59,790 nt of DNA from Candidatus Cacconaster caballi (GCA_018065695.1 JAGHST010000001.1:1-59790), one strand, 5' to 3'. Positions 52,602 through 59,790 are shown, numbered from the stretch's first letter. Numbers and translations: made by a program. The notes: generated by a model not told the origin, from the sequence alone.

Positions 52602-53258
52602 TTATATGGGAATGATAACGAAGACAAGGGCATCCCAAAGGGCATGGGAGATTACGAGTGCTGGCAGAAGGGATGGCCTGAGCCTGTATATCAAACCCCA
52701 GATGGTTCCGGCCACAAGCGCAGCCATCACAAGCATGAAGTTGAATGACCAGATATGCGCCAAGGCATATAGCAGAGTCGTCACGATGAATGCGCCATTC
52801 GGTCCTATTCGATTGGAAAAGGTTTTTTGAATATATCCCCTCCAAAAAAACTCCTCCGCAGGACCAATGAGAACCAGCAGCAGAATCGATATCAGCGTTG
52901 CATTCGAACCGCTTTTCATTGCATAGACATTATCCACTTGGCCTCTGGCGAAGGAAAAAATCATTTGAGAGACCTTGTCCCCAAGCCAGAAGATGCCCCA
53001 CAGTGCGAATGCGATGGCAATGCCAAGCACCAGTTGCCCGAAGAATTCACAGCCTCCGCATTTGAGCCGGCACGACTTGCAACCAACCCCTGAAATGGCT
53101 ATACAAGAGAGCAAGAGTGCCGAGACGCTCATATTCAGCCAGAAGTTCGTCAGGCCTGCAGTCCAGGGACTGAACATATAGAACCAGAGCGAAAATGCGA
53201 GGCACAGGGCTAATGCAAGCTTGCGCGTGTCCGGGGGCGAGTTACTGTCTTTCTGCAT
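52602..53258 (-). CDS. CPBP-family intramembrane protease
   Basis: A 218-residue membrane protein, about six helices. The ABI/CAAX-protease motif 1 EEFFWRGY (EExxxR) follows LIGPA, motif 2 lies in AHIWSFNFMLVMAALVAGTIWG, and motif 3 is SHALWDALVF. A pair of Cys-x-x-Cys motifs (GVGCKSCRLKCGGCEF) between helices is unusual and may bind metal. I prefer ATG 53258 (MQKDSNS); ATG 53291 overlaps menA. Substrate unknown. Confidence 0.85.
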   Translation of the reverse strand: MQKDSNSPPDTRKLALALCLAFSLWFYMFSPWTAGLTNFWLNMSVSALLLSCIAISGVGCKSCRLKCGGCEFFGQLVLGIAIAFALWGIFWLGDKVSQMIFSFARGQVDNVYAMKSGSNATLISILLLVLIGPAEEFFWRGYIQKTFSNRIGPNGAFIVTTLLYALAHIWSFNFMLVMAALVAGTIWGLIYRLRPSLLPALVISHALWDALVFVIIPI

Positions 53259-53268
53259 GTTCCGGATA

Positions 53269-54156
53269 TTAAACAAAAGAGGCGACCACAAGGCCGGCAG
53301 TGAGCAAAATGCTGAAAATCATATGAAGCTGCGCGGTTTTCTGGTCCAGGCCAATCATTGCCTCCCTGCCCTTATTGAAATAGGCTGAAGCCGCCTTGAC
53401 ATTTCCCAGTGCAAGAGGGGCCGAGAGCAGGCACGCCAATGCGCAATATGGCAAACACTTCATTATGCAGCAGCATATCACGGCAATGAAAGGGATAATC
53501 ATATAGGCAATGTATATTTTGACGCTGGCTTTCTCGCCGAAATACATCGGAAGCGTTCTGATACCGGCATCACGATCCGACTTGATATCTACGGTATTGT
53601 TGTCGTGAAGAACACCTATCGTGAAAATTCCCAAAGGAATGCTGAGTACAAGGGAAGTCCAGTCTATCTGCCCTGCCGCTACGAATGACGTGCCGATGAC
53701 GGGCAGGATACCAAAGCAGACAAATACGAAGATATCTCCCAAAGCTCTGAATTTGAAGAAGGAATAGCTGGCGGCGAGAAGAGCGCCCAAAACACCGATG
53801 ATGAGCAGCTGCCAGCCTGTAAGAAGAGTAAGAATCAGGCCGATGCAGACCGCTGCGGCAAAAAGGATTCCGGAGAACCTCAGGTATTCGGCAGGTTCGA
53901 ACTGATGGAAGACAAGTTGAGGAATGGCGTAGGCCTTTTCGTTATCCACACCTTTGCGGTAATCCCACCAGTCACTCAACACATTGCCTCCAGCGTGGAA
54001 GAGGACGTTGCCGACAAGCGCGAGCACTGCGCACAGCCATTTGATTTCAAAGCCTTTCCAAAGCAAAAAAGCAGTTGTTGCAATCACCGGCATCGCCGAT
54101 ACCGGAAACGACCAGAATCTGGTTGCAACAAACCAATCCTTAACCGTATGTTTCAT
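53269..54156 (-). CDS. menA: 1,4-dihydroxy-2-naphthoate polyprenyltransferase
   Basis: A 295-residue UbiA-superfamily enzyme that prenylates DHNA in menaquinone synthesis. Aspartate-rich motif 1 is NVLSDWWDYRKGVD and motif 2 is DIKSDRDAGIRTLP; nine hydrophobic segments are visible. I use ATG 54156 (MKHTVKDWFVATRFWSFPVSAMP), the typical MenA N terminus. The rest of the men pathway is not in this window. Confidence 0.9.
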   Translation of the reverse strand: MKHTVKDWFVATRFWSFPVSAMPVIATTAFLLWKGFEIKWLCAVLALVGNVLFHAGGNVLSDWWDYRKGVDNEKAYAIPQLVFHQFEPAEYLRFSGILFAAAVCIGLILTLLTGWQLLIIGVLGALLAASYSFFKFRALGDIFVFVCFGILPVIGTSFVAAGQIDWTSLVLSIPLGIFTIGVLHDNNTVDIKSDRDAGIRTLPMYFGEKASVKIYIAYMIIPFIAVICCCIMKCLPYCALACLLSAPLALGNVKAASAYFNKGREAMIGLDQKTAQLHMIFSILLTAGLVVASFV

Positions 54157-54210
54157 TTTTTTAAAATCAGTAAAAGTTGTGCGGCCCGGAAGAGCGGGCA
54201 AATGCACAGC

Positions 54211-54918
54211 CTATCTCGTCAGATAATATGTAACGTTGGTAACGACACGGACTTTCTTCACCTCCGGAGTGGAGACGTCGCGATCTTCAATGGAGAAAGT
54301 GCCTTGCGTGGCATTTTTGATCTTTCCAAGACGGCTGCCGCTGTCCTTTGCGAACTTTTGAGCCACTTCCCTGGCATTGCGGGTGGCCTCCTCAATCATC
54401 TGCGGCTTGATTTCGTTCAGGCCCTCGAAGAGGAATCGCGTCTGGCAATCCCAATCACTCTGGAATACAATATCCTTTGCAATGAGGGCCGACTGCCTCT
54501 GCATAAGTTCAAGCACTGTCGGGACATTTGTGCTGCAGACAGTTATCACCTGCGTAAGAACATAGCGGAATGTGCGGTCATTACTGCCGTACTCCTGAGC
54601 GAACTTGTCGGAAATTTTCGGCAGCGCAGTAGTGATTTCCGCTTCGCTTATGCCTCCGGCCTTCAGGAATGATTCAATCTCCCTGCATTTTCCGGCATTT
54701 TCCGCATAAATCTGTGTTATGTCATTGCCTACCACTTTGAAACTGAGCGGCCAGATAACCTTGTCCGCCTGAATCTCCATTTCACACAGTCCCTTGACGG
54801 CCACAGTTCGTTCCGAACTCTTGAACACATTGACACTCACAGGCATCATCACTGCCAGAACCACCAGTCCCAGCATAATGTAAAACCCCGAAGGGCATTT
54901 TGAAAATCTATTATCCAT
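54211..54918 (-). CDS. SIMPL-domain (DUF541) exported protein
   Basis: A 235-residue protein with an N-terminal membrane anchor (GFYIMLGLVVLAVMMPVSVNVF) and a SIMPL domain (ERTVAVKGLCEMEIQADKVIWPLSFKVVGND; RFLFEGLNEIKPQMIEEATRNAREVAQKFAKDSGSRLGKIKNA). The domain forms ring-like oligomers in some homologues; the role is unclear, with oxidative-stress links reported for the family. I start at ATG 54918. A -7 element lies at 54939-54946. Confidence 0.85.
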   Translation of the reverse strand: MDNRFSKCPSGFYIMLGLVVLAVMMPVSVNVFKSSERTVAVKGLCEMEIQADKVIWPLSFKVVGNDITQIYAENAGKCREIESFLKAGGISEAEITTALPKISDKFAQEYGSNDRTFRYVLTQVITVCSTNVPTVLELMQRQSALIAKDIVFQSDWDCQTRFLFEGLNEIKPQMIEEATRNAREVAQKFAKDSGSRLGKIKNATQGTFSIEDRDVSTPEVKKVRVVTNVTYYLTR

Positions 54919-54938
54919 ATATTCTTTTGAATTCGGCT

Positions 54939-54946
54939 CAAAATTA
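54939..54946 (-). promoter_or_regulatory. -7 element for the SIMPL-menA-CPBP genes
   Basis: TAATTTTG (54946-54939) on minus, 20 nt before the ATG at 54918. Confidence 0.4.
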
Positions 54947-54991
54947 GTAAAAATATTCACTGATTCTGTAAGATAACCCATTCTTGAGATA

Positions 54992-56194
54992 TTAATACCC
55001 TATCACCCACTTGCCGATGTAGGGGACCCTGCGGAGCAACGTGCAGAAAATGGCGGCGGAAGCAAATGAGCAGACAGCCGTCAGCAGAATCTCCACAGGT
55101 GTAGTCATAACTCCGAGCGTACCTGCACCGCCAAGGCCGAAGATGCTCCGGAAAAGTCCCGAAAAGAACCCCAGGGCAATCATATGACAAAGATACATTC
55201 CGTAACTTGCCTTGGAAACAGGAAGAACCACATTGGAATAGAAGCGTCCGCCGCAAGTGCATTTCCTGAAAAGAAGCACCCAGCCGACAGTCATAAGCGC
55301 CACGCCTGAAGAATTGTAGAACCACGGAGTTTCCCAACCCACAGCCACGTCCAGTCCACCACCGACAGGAAAATCTCCGCCTGCAAGAAGGCTCCCGCCC
55401 GCATCGGCAAACACCCTTCTGAGGAAGCCGAAGAAACATATCGCAAAGCCCGTCAGAAGCGACGGAACCGCGACAGAGAGAGTCCTGCCCCAGCTCAACT
55501 CACCCACGAACCTGCGCAGGTACAGTCCAAGAAGCATATACCCGACAAAGCCGCTGAAGTAGTAGAAAACACCGAATTCGTTCCAACTGGCCTCACCCCA
55601 AAGCGGGAAATGCGCCTGCATCGGTATTCCACCGGAGCCATATATGCAGACGACATCGCCACCCATCGCCCTCTCCCTTACGTACGGAACGAGCGTGGTG
55701 AGAAAACACAGCAGCAGATACACCTGCATCTCCTTCCGGCTGACCTTCTCCGCCCAGGGAGAGAGCAGCGGCATCAGCACATAAAGGCCGATGAGCATAT
55801 ACACGAACCACAGATGCCCGGCCGCATAGTTGAAATTGAACAGCAGATCCTTGAAATTCTGTATCGGATTGGGATTGATGAGAGCATAAATCACCGTCCA
55901 GAATAGGAATGGAATCAGAATACGGGCGGCTCGTCTTCGTGCAAACTCGGACGCGCTGTAACGCAGCGGAAATTGGAGGTAACTAGACGCCACGATAAAG
56001 ACAGGCACGCAGGCGCGTGCAAGCGTGTCGAAAAAAGAAACCCAAAACGCATCGGAACGGGTAAGAATCAAACTGCCGTCCCCGCCCAGATAGAAAGGTT
56101 CCGTACTGTGCACCATCATCACAAGGAAGCATGCGCTTATGCGCATCCAATCCACCCAACCTTCGCGCTCACAAGGAAAAATCGATGTACTCAT
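54992..56194 (-). CDS. Acyltransferase-3 family membrane O-acyltransferase
   Basis: A 400-residue protein with about ten membrane helices. It begins WVDWMRISACFLVMMVHSTEPF, carrying the family catalytic His (MVHS) after the D/R pair of the first helix, and contains LIPFLFWTVIYALINP, HLWFVYMLIGLYVLMPLL (AGHLWF motif) and a final SKASYGMYLCHMIALGFF. Such enzymes acetylate or succinylate surface glycans (OafA/WecH type). Its start overlaps the micropeptide at 56169-56267 by 26 nt. Confidence 0.88.
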   Translation of the reverse strand: MSTSIFPCEREGWVDWMRISACFLVMMVHSTEPFYLGGDGSLILTRSDAFWVSFFDTLARACVPVFIVASSYLQFPLRYSASEFARRRAARILIPFLFWTVIYALINPNPIQNFKDLLFNFNYAAGHLWFVYMLIGLYVLMPLLSPWAEKVSRKEMQVYLLLCFLTTLVPYVRERAMGGDVVCIYGSGGIPMQAHFPLWGEASWNEFGVFYYFSGFVGYMLLGLYLRRFVGELSWGRTLSVAVPSLLTGFAICFFGFLRRVFADAGGSLLAGGDFPVGGGLDVAVGWETPWFYNSSGVALMTVGWVLLFRKCTCGGRFYSNVVLPVSKASYGMYLCHMIALGFFSGLFRSIFGLGGAGTLGVMTTPVEILLTAVCSFASAAIFCTLLRRVPYIGKWVIGY

Positions 56195-56267
56195 ATATGT
56201 TTCTGAAAATGTAAAGTCCGATTATGATGAAAGCGGACGCTCCGAGAATGATTCCGGCGAAGTTCAT
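56169..56267 (-). CDS. 32-residue membrane micropeptide (DUF4491-like N terminus)
   Basis: An ATG at 56267 opens a 32-codon frame, MNFAGIILGASAFIIIGLYI then FRNIYEYIDFSL, a single hydrophobic helix with a charged tail. The start resembles the first helix of DUF4491 membrane proteins, but that family is about 90-100 residues, so this is either a cut-down remnant or an independent small protein. It follows the promoter at 56299-56328 and overlaps the acyltransferase start, which suggests translational coupling. Confidence 0.5.
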   Translation of the reverse strand: MNFAGIILGASAFIIIGLYIFRNIYEYIDFSL

Positions 56268-56298
56268 AACGTCTTAAAATTTCTAAAGATGCACCTTG

Positions 56299-56331
56299 CA
56301 AATATACAACATCTTCTGCAGTAAACGCAAA
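56299..56331 (-). promoter_or_regulatory. Promoter of the micropeptide-acyltransferase genes
   Basis: TTTG (56331-56328), 21-nt spacer, TATATTTG (56306-56299) on minus. The -33 element lies in the outer arm of the palindrome at 56327-56375. Confidence 0.55.
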
Positions 56332-56375
56332 GGTTGCGCAAAACGCGAGTCACTCGCGTTCTGCAACTTTTTGCG
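56327..56375. repeat. Extended palindrome between divergent promoters
   Basis: AACGCGAG-TCA-CTCGCGTT (56342-56360, or a 19-bp palindrome with central C) is nested inside GCAAAGGTTGC/GCAACTTTTTGC arms. It spans exactly from the minus-strand -33 element to the plus-strand -7 element, a good place for an operator; an extragenic palindrome is the alternative. A related motif (GAGTGACT core) follows the hydrolase gene at 57299-57332. Confidence 0.6.
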
Positions 56376-56383
56376 TATATTTG
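56376..56383 (+). promoter_or_regulatory. -7 element of the DUF3089 gene, near-leaderless
   Basis: TATATTTG ends 8 nt before the ATG at 56392, so the transcript would start almost at the start codon. The -33 position lies in the palindrome. Confidence 0.5.
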
Positions 56384-56391
56384 CAGCTATA

Positions 56392-57294
56392 ATGAGATAC
56401 AGACTATTAGCAATTGCCTTATTGGCTGCGTTTGCCGCGGCCTGCACGCCACAGGACGAGTGGAGCGACAAAACGAACTGGTACGAAAGCACAAAGGGAA
56501 TCAACGAAGAGTTCCCCGACGTCTTCTATCTGGTATCCACCAATATTCTCAAGGAGGAATGCTCCCTTACCGCCCTCAACACCCCCGAGGAGAAGAGCAT
56601 CCTCGCAAGGGAGATGAAACACGTTGAAAACAAGGTGTTCGGAGATTCGCTCAATTTCTTCGCACCCTATTACCATCAGCATACGATGGAGGCGATGTCT
56701 TTGGAAAAAGAACAATACGACAGCCTGGCAACAACCATCGTCGATGAAGTATATGCCGCATTCAAACACTACCTGAAGCACTTCAACGAAGGGAGGCCCA
56801 TAGTCCTTGTCGGCTTCAGCCAGGGGGCAATGCTCGCCAAAGAACTTTTAAAGCGGATGACTCCGGAGGAATACGGCAGCATCGCCGCAGCATACATCTT
56901 GGGATGGGGACTGAGCGAGGAGGATGTACGGAACCCTCAAGTGCGTCCGGCTGAAAGAGCCGACGATGCGGGCGTCTGCATCTCCTTCAACTCCGTTTCA
57001 GACACTTCGGCCGTATGGAGCCCCGTCCAGAATAATGCCGCATATTCCATAAATCCGGTGAACTGGCGGACCGATGCCTTCCCGGCCGCCTTCGAATACG
57101 AAGGGCAGGCTCTGTCGGTCAGTCTCGACACGACCAGGATGACCTTAATTGTCAGCGGATTCGAAGAGCCTGAGCCAGCCTTCAAACCCGTCTGGCCCTC
57201 AGGTTGCCTGCACTTCTACGAGATTCAGTTCTACAACAGATTTCTCCGCGCCAACGCCCTGATGCGATGCTCCACGAGCACCAGCCACAGATAA
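56392..57294 (+). CDS. DUF3089 alpha/beta-hydrolase lipoprotein
   Basis: A 300-residue lipoprotein (MRYRLLAIALLAAFAAAC, Cys18). Residues 30-270 match the DUF3089 type of alpha/beta hydrolase: DVFYLVSTNIL, NFFAPYYHQHTMEAM, the nucleophile elbow VLVGFSQGAMLAKELLKRM (Ser in GFSQG) and YILGWGLSEEDV. The C-terminal segment ending HFYEIQFYNRFLRANALMR is typical. It is a stand-alone gene; the leader is almost absent. Ester substrate unknown. Confidence 0.85.
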   Translation: MRYRLLAIALLAAFAAACTPQDEWSDKTNWYESTKGINEEFPDVFYLVSTNILKEECSLTALNTPEEKSILAREMKHVENKVFGDSLNFFAPYYHQHTMEAMSLEKEQYDSLATTIVDEVYAAFKHYLKHFNEGRPIVLVGFSQGAMLAKELLKRMTPEEYGSIAAAYILGWGLSEEDVRNPQVRPAERADDAGVCISFNSVSDTSAVWSPVQNNAAYSINPVNWRTDAFPAAFEYEGQALSVSLDTTRMTLIVSGFEEPEPAFKPVWPSGCLHFYEIQFYNRFLRANALMRCSTSTSHR

Positions 57295-57298
57295 AAAG

Positions 57299-57332
57299 TT
57301 GCGCATTACACGAGTGACTGCGTAATGCGCAA
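57299..57332 (-). terminator. 11-bp hairpin after the DUF3089 gene
   Basis: TTGCGCATTAC (57299-57309) and GTAATGCGCAA (57322-57332) pair over a 12-nt loop holding GAGTGACT. On minus the stem is followed by CTTTTT, a terminator for transcription from the right; on plus there is no T-run. Confidence 0.6.
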
Positions 57333-57612
57333 ACTCAATCCCCATCGTGCAGCATCATATCCGAGGAATCCGTACTATAACTGTAACGCAGGGTATTGAT
57401 TTCCTCTGCCTGAGTGAACTGATCTATCGTTTCGGCATAAAAGGATGACAACAGATCATACCGGCCGCCGAAAGAGCCACTCTTTTATGACTTGCACCAA
57501 CAGCCTCCCTCACCTCTCATCCCTAACCCCTCATCCTTGGAAGTCCACGGGCATAGAGAATTCGCCAACAAAGATAGCCCGTGCTTTTAGGTGACGGTTT
57601 CAGTCAACCCGC
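57333..57612. other. Region without an intact gene
   Basis: On minus, a short frame ending at TGA near 57341 reads GSFGGRYDLLSSFYAETIDQ, FTQAEEINTLRYSYSTDSSD and MMLHDGD, which looks like the C terminus of a real protein but is cut by a stop about 49 codons upstream (near 57489). I do not recognise the family. The rest (57490-57612) shows nothing coding; it lies between this remnant and a truncated phosphatase, so the region looks decayed. Confidence 0.35.
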
Positions 57613-57852
57613 CTATAGTTTCTTCATCTGTTTGCCGGAGAGACATCTTCGGGCAATGGCGAGATTGAAAGAACCGAGCCGGTGGATGTCCGTACCGAGA
57701 ACCCGGATCCAGCCCTTGTCAAGAAAAACCGAAAACTTCCGGCAGGCCGCTTTCCCGTACTCCCCTGTCAAGGAGGCGATATTGCACTGAAACTGCACCC
57801 TCATCTCCCTGAGACGTTCATAATTCAATAATACTCTGTCTATATCAGTCAT
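57613..57852 (-). pseudogene. C-terminal remnant of a CpsB/CapC-type tyrosine phosphatase
   Basis: The 79-residue frame (MTDIDRVLLNYERLREM, VQFQCNIASLTGEYGKAACRK, VLGTDIHRLGSF) matches the last third of capsule-associated PHP-type protein-tyrosine phosphatases of Bacteroidota, which are about 250 residues. The N-terminal PHP metal site is absent. Its ATG lies one base after the stop of the HipA remnant (57854), so the join looks like a rearrangement scar. No capsule genes are nearby. Confidence 0.7.
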
Positions 57853-57853
57853 T

Positions 57854-58558
57854 TCAGATTCCTAGCAACATATCAGACACTATACTGTCAATCATTGTCT
57901 GCGGGACACCGCATTCCCTTGCAATTTGCGGCCATCGGGCACAAGCATCGCACACTTCTTCAATGATCCGGGATGCCCCGCTGATATTGTTACGGGATGC
58001 GAGTTCAAGCAGGTCTTCACGCGTGATTGCGTCATACTTGCCGTTTACCGACATCTGATGTGCCGATGTCCACGCACCATCGGGATTATACGCATACCCT
58101 ATATCGTAAGCGGGAGAAAAGTGCCATAAGCCCTCCGTATCCATTAGAAAAGATATATTCTTGGTATGGTCATCCTGATTTCTGACTACCACGTTGAACA
58201 CAACTCTACGGAACATCTCCTGTGCTTCCCGGTAAGAAAGCCTCAACGCCCTCATCACATCGAATACCTGTTCATAGGAATATCCCCTCAGTAGCCGGTA
58301 GTCGAAATGGGCAAGTCCACATAACGTCTGCATATGCATTTTCCCGCCATTCCTGCGATCAAAACGCTTGGAGAGGAAGTGTGCCCTTCCACCCTCTTCG
58401 ACAATCAAGCATTCCGGCATAGCTATGCCGCACAACACGGCAAGTTTGGCAAACGAGTATTCGAGACGCCCATAGTTCTGTGTCTCTCTGAATCCTGCCG
58501 AGGCAGAGACTCCGTCAAGCTTGATCAGATAATGCTCGAAGCCTTCCGGGGCATCCAC
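57854..58558 (-). pseudogene. hipA: HipA kinase, C-terminal part (broken toxin)
   Basis: The 234-residue frame starts at GTG 58558 and carries the HipA C-terminal kinase region: APEGFEHYLIKLDG, LSKRFDRRNGGK, MFRRVVFNVVVRNQDDHTKNISFLMD (catalytic Asp-x-x-x-Asn equivalent) and FSPAYDIGYAYNPD (metal Asp). In intact homologues about 100 residues lie between this part and the N-terminal domain, including the Gly-rich nucleotide-binding loop with the autophosphorylated Ser. Those are missing, and the upstream part is in another frame. An inactive toxin is the simplest reading. Confidence 0.8.
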
Positions 58559-58815
58559 CTGTCAAAGAGCGCACGACCGTACGTGTCCGGCAAAGAATCC
58601 GCAAGCATACCGGGAAGGCCACTGAAGGTCTCCCGATTCAAATGAGCGAAGCTATAGACTCGTCCCTCGCGGACAGGCATCATAACAGGCGACGGCTGAA
58701 GCCCACAGTGAGCAAAGGCGGCATCATACTCAAACTGGGCAATCTCATAGCGGGCATTCCACATAACCGTACCGACTGTCCTGCCGAACATCTTTACCAG
58801 GGCCACATCTACCAT
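58525..58815 (-). pseudogene. hipA: HipA N-terminal domain, separated by deletion and frameshift
   Basis: The 96-residue frame (MVDVALVKMFGRTVGTVMWN ... FSGLPGMLADSLPDTYGRAL) is the HipA N-subdomain 1. It runs normally to RALFDRW and then out of frame into the C-terminal part (MPRKASSII). The junction sits at CAGGTGGATGCC (about 58550-58561), where the coding frames of both halves share sequence, suggesting recombination at a short homology. It overlaps the C-terminal frame by 34 nt and hipB by 7 nt. Confidence 0.8.
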
Positions 58816-59165
58816 TGCGATTCCTCCTCCCTCTTATCATCTTCGGATTTGCATCTCCTTGAAGCCCGCCTGCGTCCACCGGATTTGTTCTCCTGCATCA
58901 TCCTATAATACTCTGCGGGGCTCGGCTCACTCTCCTGAACAAGCGGGAGAAGCACCTCAAGCCGCCCCAAAATCCTCAAAACCCTCAATAACGAATCAAA
59001 AGACCGTATTTCCCCCTCCTCCATACGTGAAATGGATGATACAGACACACTTGAACGAATCGCCAACTCCTGACGAGTCATATTCTGCCTGAGCCTTTCC
59101 TCCTTCAATCGAGATGAAATCCGGTTCAAAATTGCAGTATCAGAAAGCACATATATATCATCCAT
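58809..59165 (-). CDS. hipB: HipB-like XRE-family antitoxin
   Basis: A 118-residue protein with a helix-turn-helix of the XRE/Cro type (about 15-70; ISSRLKEERLRQNMTRQELAIRSSVSVSSISRMEEGE) and a charged C-terminal tail rich in Arg and Lys (SGGRRRASRRCKSEDDKREEESQW). In HipBA it represses the operon and neutralises HipA. It appears intact although its partner is broken. Its stop overlaps the hipA N-terminal start by 7 nt. Confidence 0.88.
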   Translation of the reverse strand: MDDIYVLSDTAILNRISSRLKEERLRQNMTRQELAIRSSVSVSSISRMEEGEIRSFDSLLRVLRILGRLEVLLPLVQESEPSPAEYYRMMQENKSGGRRRASRRCKSEDDKREEESQW

Positions 59166-59191
59166 AGCATCAATACTGATATTTTACACCG

Positions 59192-59199
59192 CAAATATA
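59192..59199 (-). promoter_or_regulatory. -7 element of the hipBA operon
   Basis: TATATTTG (59199-59192) on minus, 26 nt before ATG 59165; no good TTG at -33. Confidence 0.45.
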
Positions 59200-59261
59200 G
59201 TAATTATCTTTCAATTTTGATACGTTATAGATTACTCCTACCCAGGACATTGGCAGATTCC

Positions 59262-59530
59262 TTAAATTTCTCTGAAATCAGCATTCAGGACTGACTCCAA
59301 CCTTGAAACGGTTCTGAAATTGGCATTTGCAAAGTTTTGCGATTTCTGCTCGTAGGCACTTATGGCTGTCCTGACAGTTTCATCTATAATCCTGTCAGCT
59401 ATGCTTACAAATTTTTCAAGGTCGGCTTCGTGTAACGGATGGTACATTACTATGATTTTTTCTATGTCAAGACCATCTTCTATCACGCCGGCGGTGTCGT
59501 GGTTGACATTTGCGCTCCCGATCCTGTGGC
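59262..59530 (-). pseudogene. Possible C-terminal gene fragment, family not recognised
   Basis: Reading minus to the stop at 59264-59262 gives a protein-like frame: IGSANVNHDTAGVIEDGLDI, EKIIVMYHPLHEADLEKFVS, IADRIIDETVRTAISAYEQK and SQNFANANFRTVSRLESVLN. The nearest start is GTG 59486, but the coherent frame continues upstream at least to about 59540, under the opposing surface-protein frame. Both strands cannot be coding over 59440-59540, so one gene is truncated by a rearrangement or the window crosses a recombination joint. Confidence 0.4.
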
Positions 59531-59790
59531 AAAAATAGGAAATACTAAATATGCAACGCTTGATGAAGCGTTTGCTGCAGTTCAGGCAGGCCAGACAATT
59601 GAAATTATTCAGGCTGGCACATATACGGTTCCTAATATTTCACAGAACATCACTGTTATTGGTGGTGTTGAAGGCGTGGTGTTCGACTGCACAGGTGGCG
59701 ACAGTGTCGCTTCAATTCCCAACGGAGCTACATTCAAAAATGTCACAATGACATTTGGTCAAGTTAATTATACCGGTTTCCAGCATGCAG
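59439..59790 (+). CDS. Surface protein with beta-helix-like repeats, N-terminal part (runs off the window)
   Basis: From ATG 59439 (MVHYYDFFYVKTIFYHAGGV) the plus frame stays open to the right edge and becomes convincing from about 59512: PVAKIGNTKYATLDEAFAAV, then QAGQTIEIIQAGTYTVPNIS and NITVIGGVEGVVFDCTGGDS. The AKIGNTKYATLDEAF..AGQTIE.. motif is typical of parallel beta-helix surface proteins and adhesins of gut bacteria. No signal peptide precedes it, so the true start may be elsewhere or the front of the gene may be lost. Only about 117 codons are in view. Confidence 0.6.
   Translation, partial: MVHYYDFFYVKTIFYHAGGVVVDICAPDPVAKIGNTKYATLDEAFAAVQAGQTIEIIQAGTYTVPNISQNITVIGGVEGVVFDCTGGDSVASIPNGATFKNVTMTFGQVNYTGFQHA

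Noticed and set aside
57854-58815. HipBST-type tripartite toxin system
   Set aside because: In HipBST the kinase part keeps the nucleotide-binding loop; here it is missing and the N part ends in a frameshifted tail, so deletion is the better explanation.
1-59790. CRISPR arrays, rRNA genes, prophage structural genes, complete insertion sequences
   Set aside because: None seen; no regularly spaced direct repeats, no transposase or integrase frames.

Overview
The window is a piece of a Bacteroidales (Bacteroidota) chromosome. The evidence is two SusC/SusD outer-membrane transport pairs, a complete RNF complex ordered B-C-D-G-E-A, lipoproteins with short lipoboxes, a GSCFA protein, a MenA-type prenyltransferase, almost no Shine-Dalgarno sequences, and promoters of the TTG-(19-21)-TAnnTTTG type in front of many genes. 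I cannot fix family or genus from sequence alone.

Layout. (1) 1-5400 is accessory. It has the 5' end of a TonB-dependent receptor, a DUF1016/PDDEXK nuclease, an array of short hairpins, and a 3-kb segment bounded by 57-bp direct repeats, the right copy of which contains the 3' end of a tRNA-Arg(CCG). That segment carries a YafQ-type toxin-antitoxin pair, two exported proteins of unknown function, a strongly structured RNA region with its own promoter, and a gene fragment cut off at the repeat. (2) 5400-17100 holds a carboxylase-like protein with an unusual biotinyl-like domain and two SusC/SusD pairs transcribed away from each other from one 377-bp intergenic region. (3) 17100-25030 is one tight leftward operon: NlpC/P60 peptidase, Tat-dependent dipeptide epimerase, guaB, two SurA-like chaperones and an OstA-like protein, so murein-peptide recycling sits with envelope biogenesis. 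(4) 25100-31630 is housekeeping: radical SAM protein, pnp, rpsO, a short YgjP-like protein, tRNA-Pro(CGG), glyA and a SpoU methylase. (5) 31690-42660 is a long leftward cluster: two M23 peptidases, MerR, zinc-ribbon protein, dnaB, DUF3108, RseC-like protein and rnfBCDGEA. (6) 42760-48460 runs rightward: alaS, a fused LptF/G permease-methionyl-tRNA formyltransferase, and thiamine pyrophosphokinase. (7) 48425-56300 runs leftward: threonine dehydrogenase, GSCFA, polysaccharide deacetylase, M28 peptidase, CPBP protease, menA, SIMPL protein, acyltransferase and a micropeptide. (8) 56390-59790 is again plastic: a DUF3089 hydrolase next to palindromes, a remnant of a capsule tyrosine phosphatase, a HipBA module whose toxin is broken by a deletion, and the start of a beta-helix-like surface protein at the right edge.

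Most interesting: the permease-formyltransferase fusion; the tRNA-flanked mini-island with its closed-ended structured RNA; the hairpin array at its left border; the broken HipA; and two domains missing canonical catalytic residues (biotinyl-like domain without the AMKM lysine, and a LytM domain with CLH instead of HLH).
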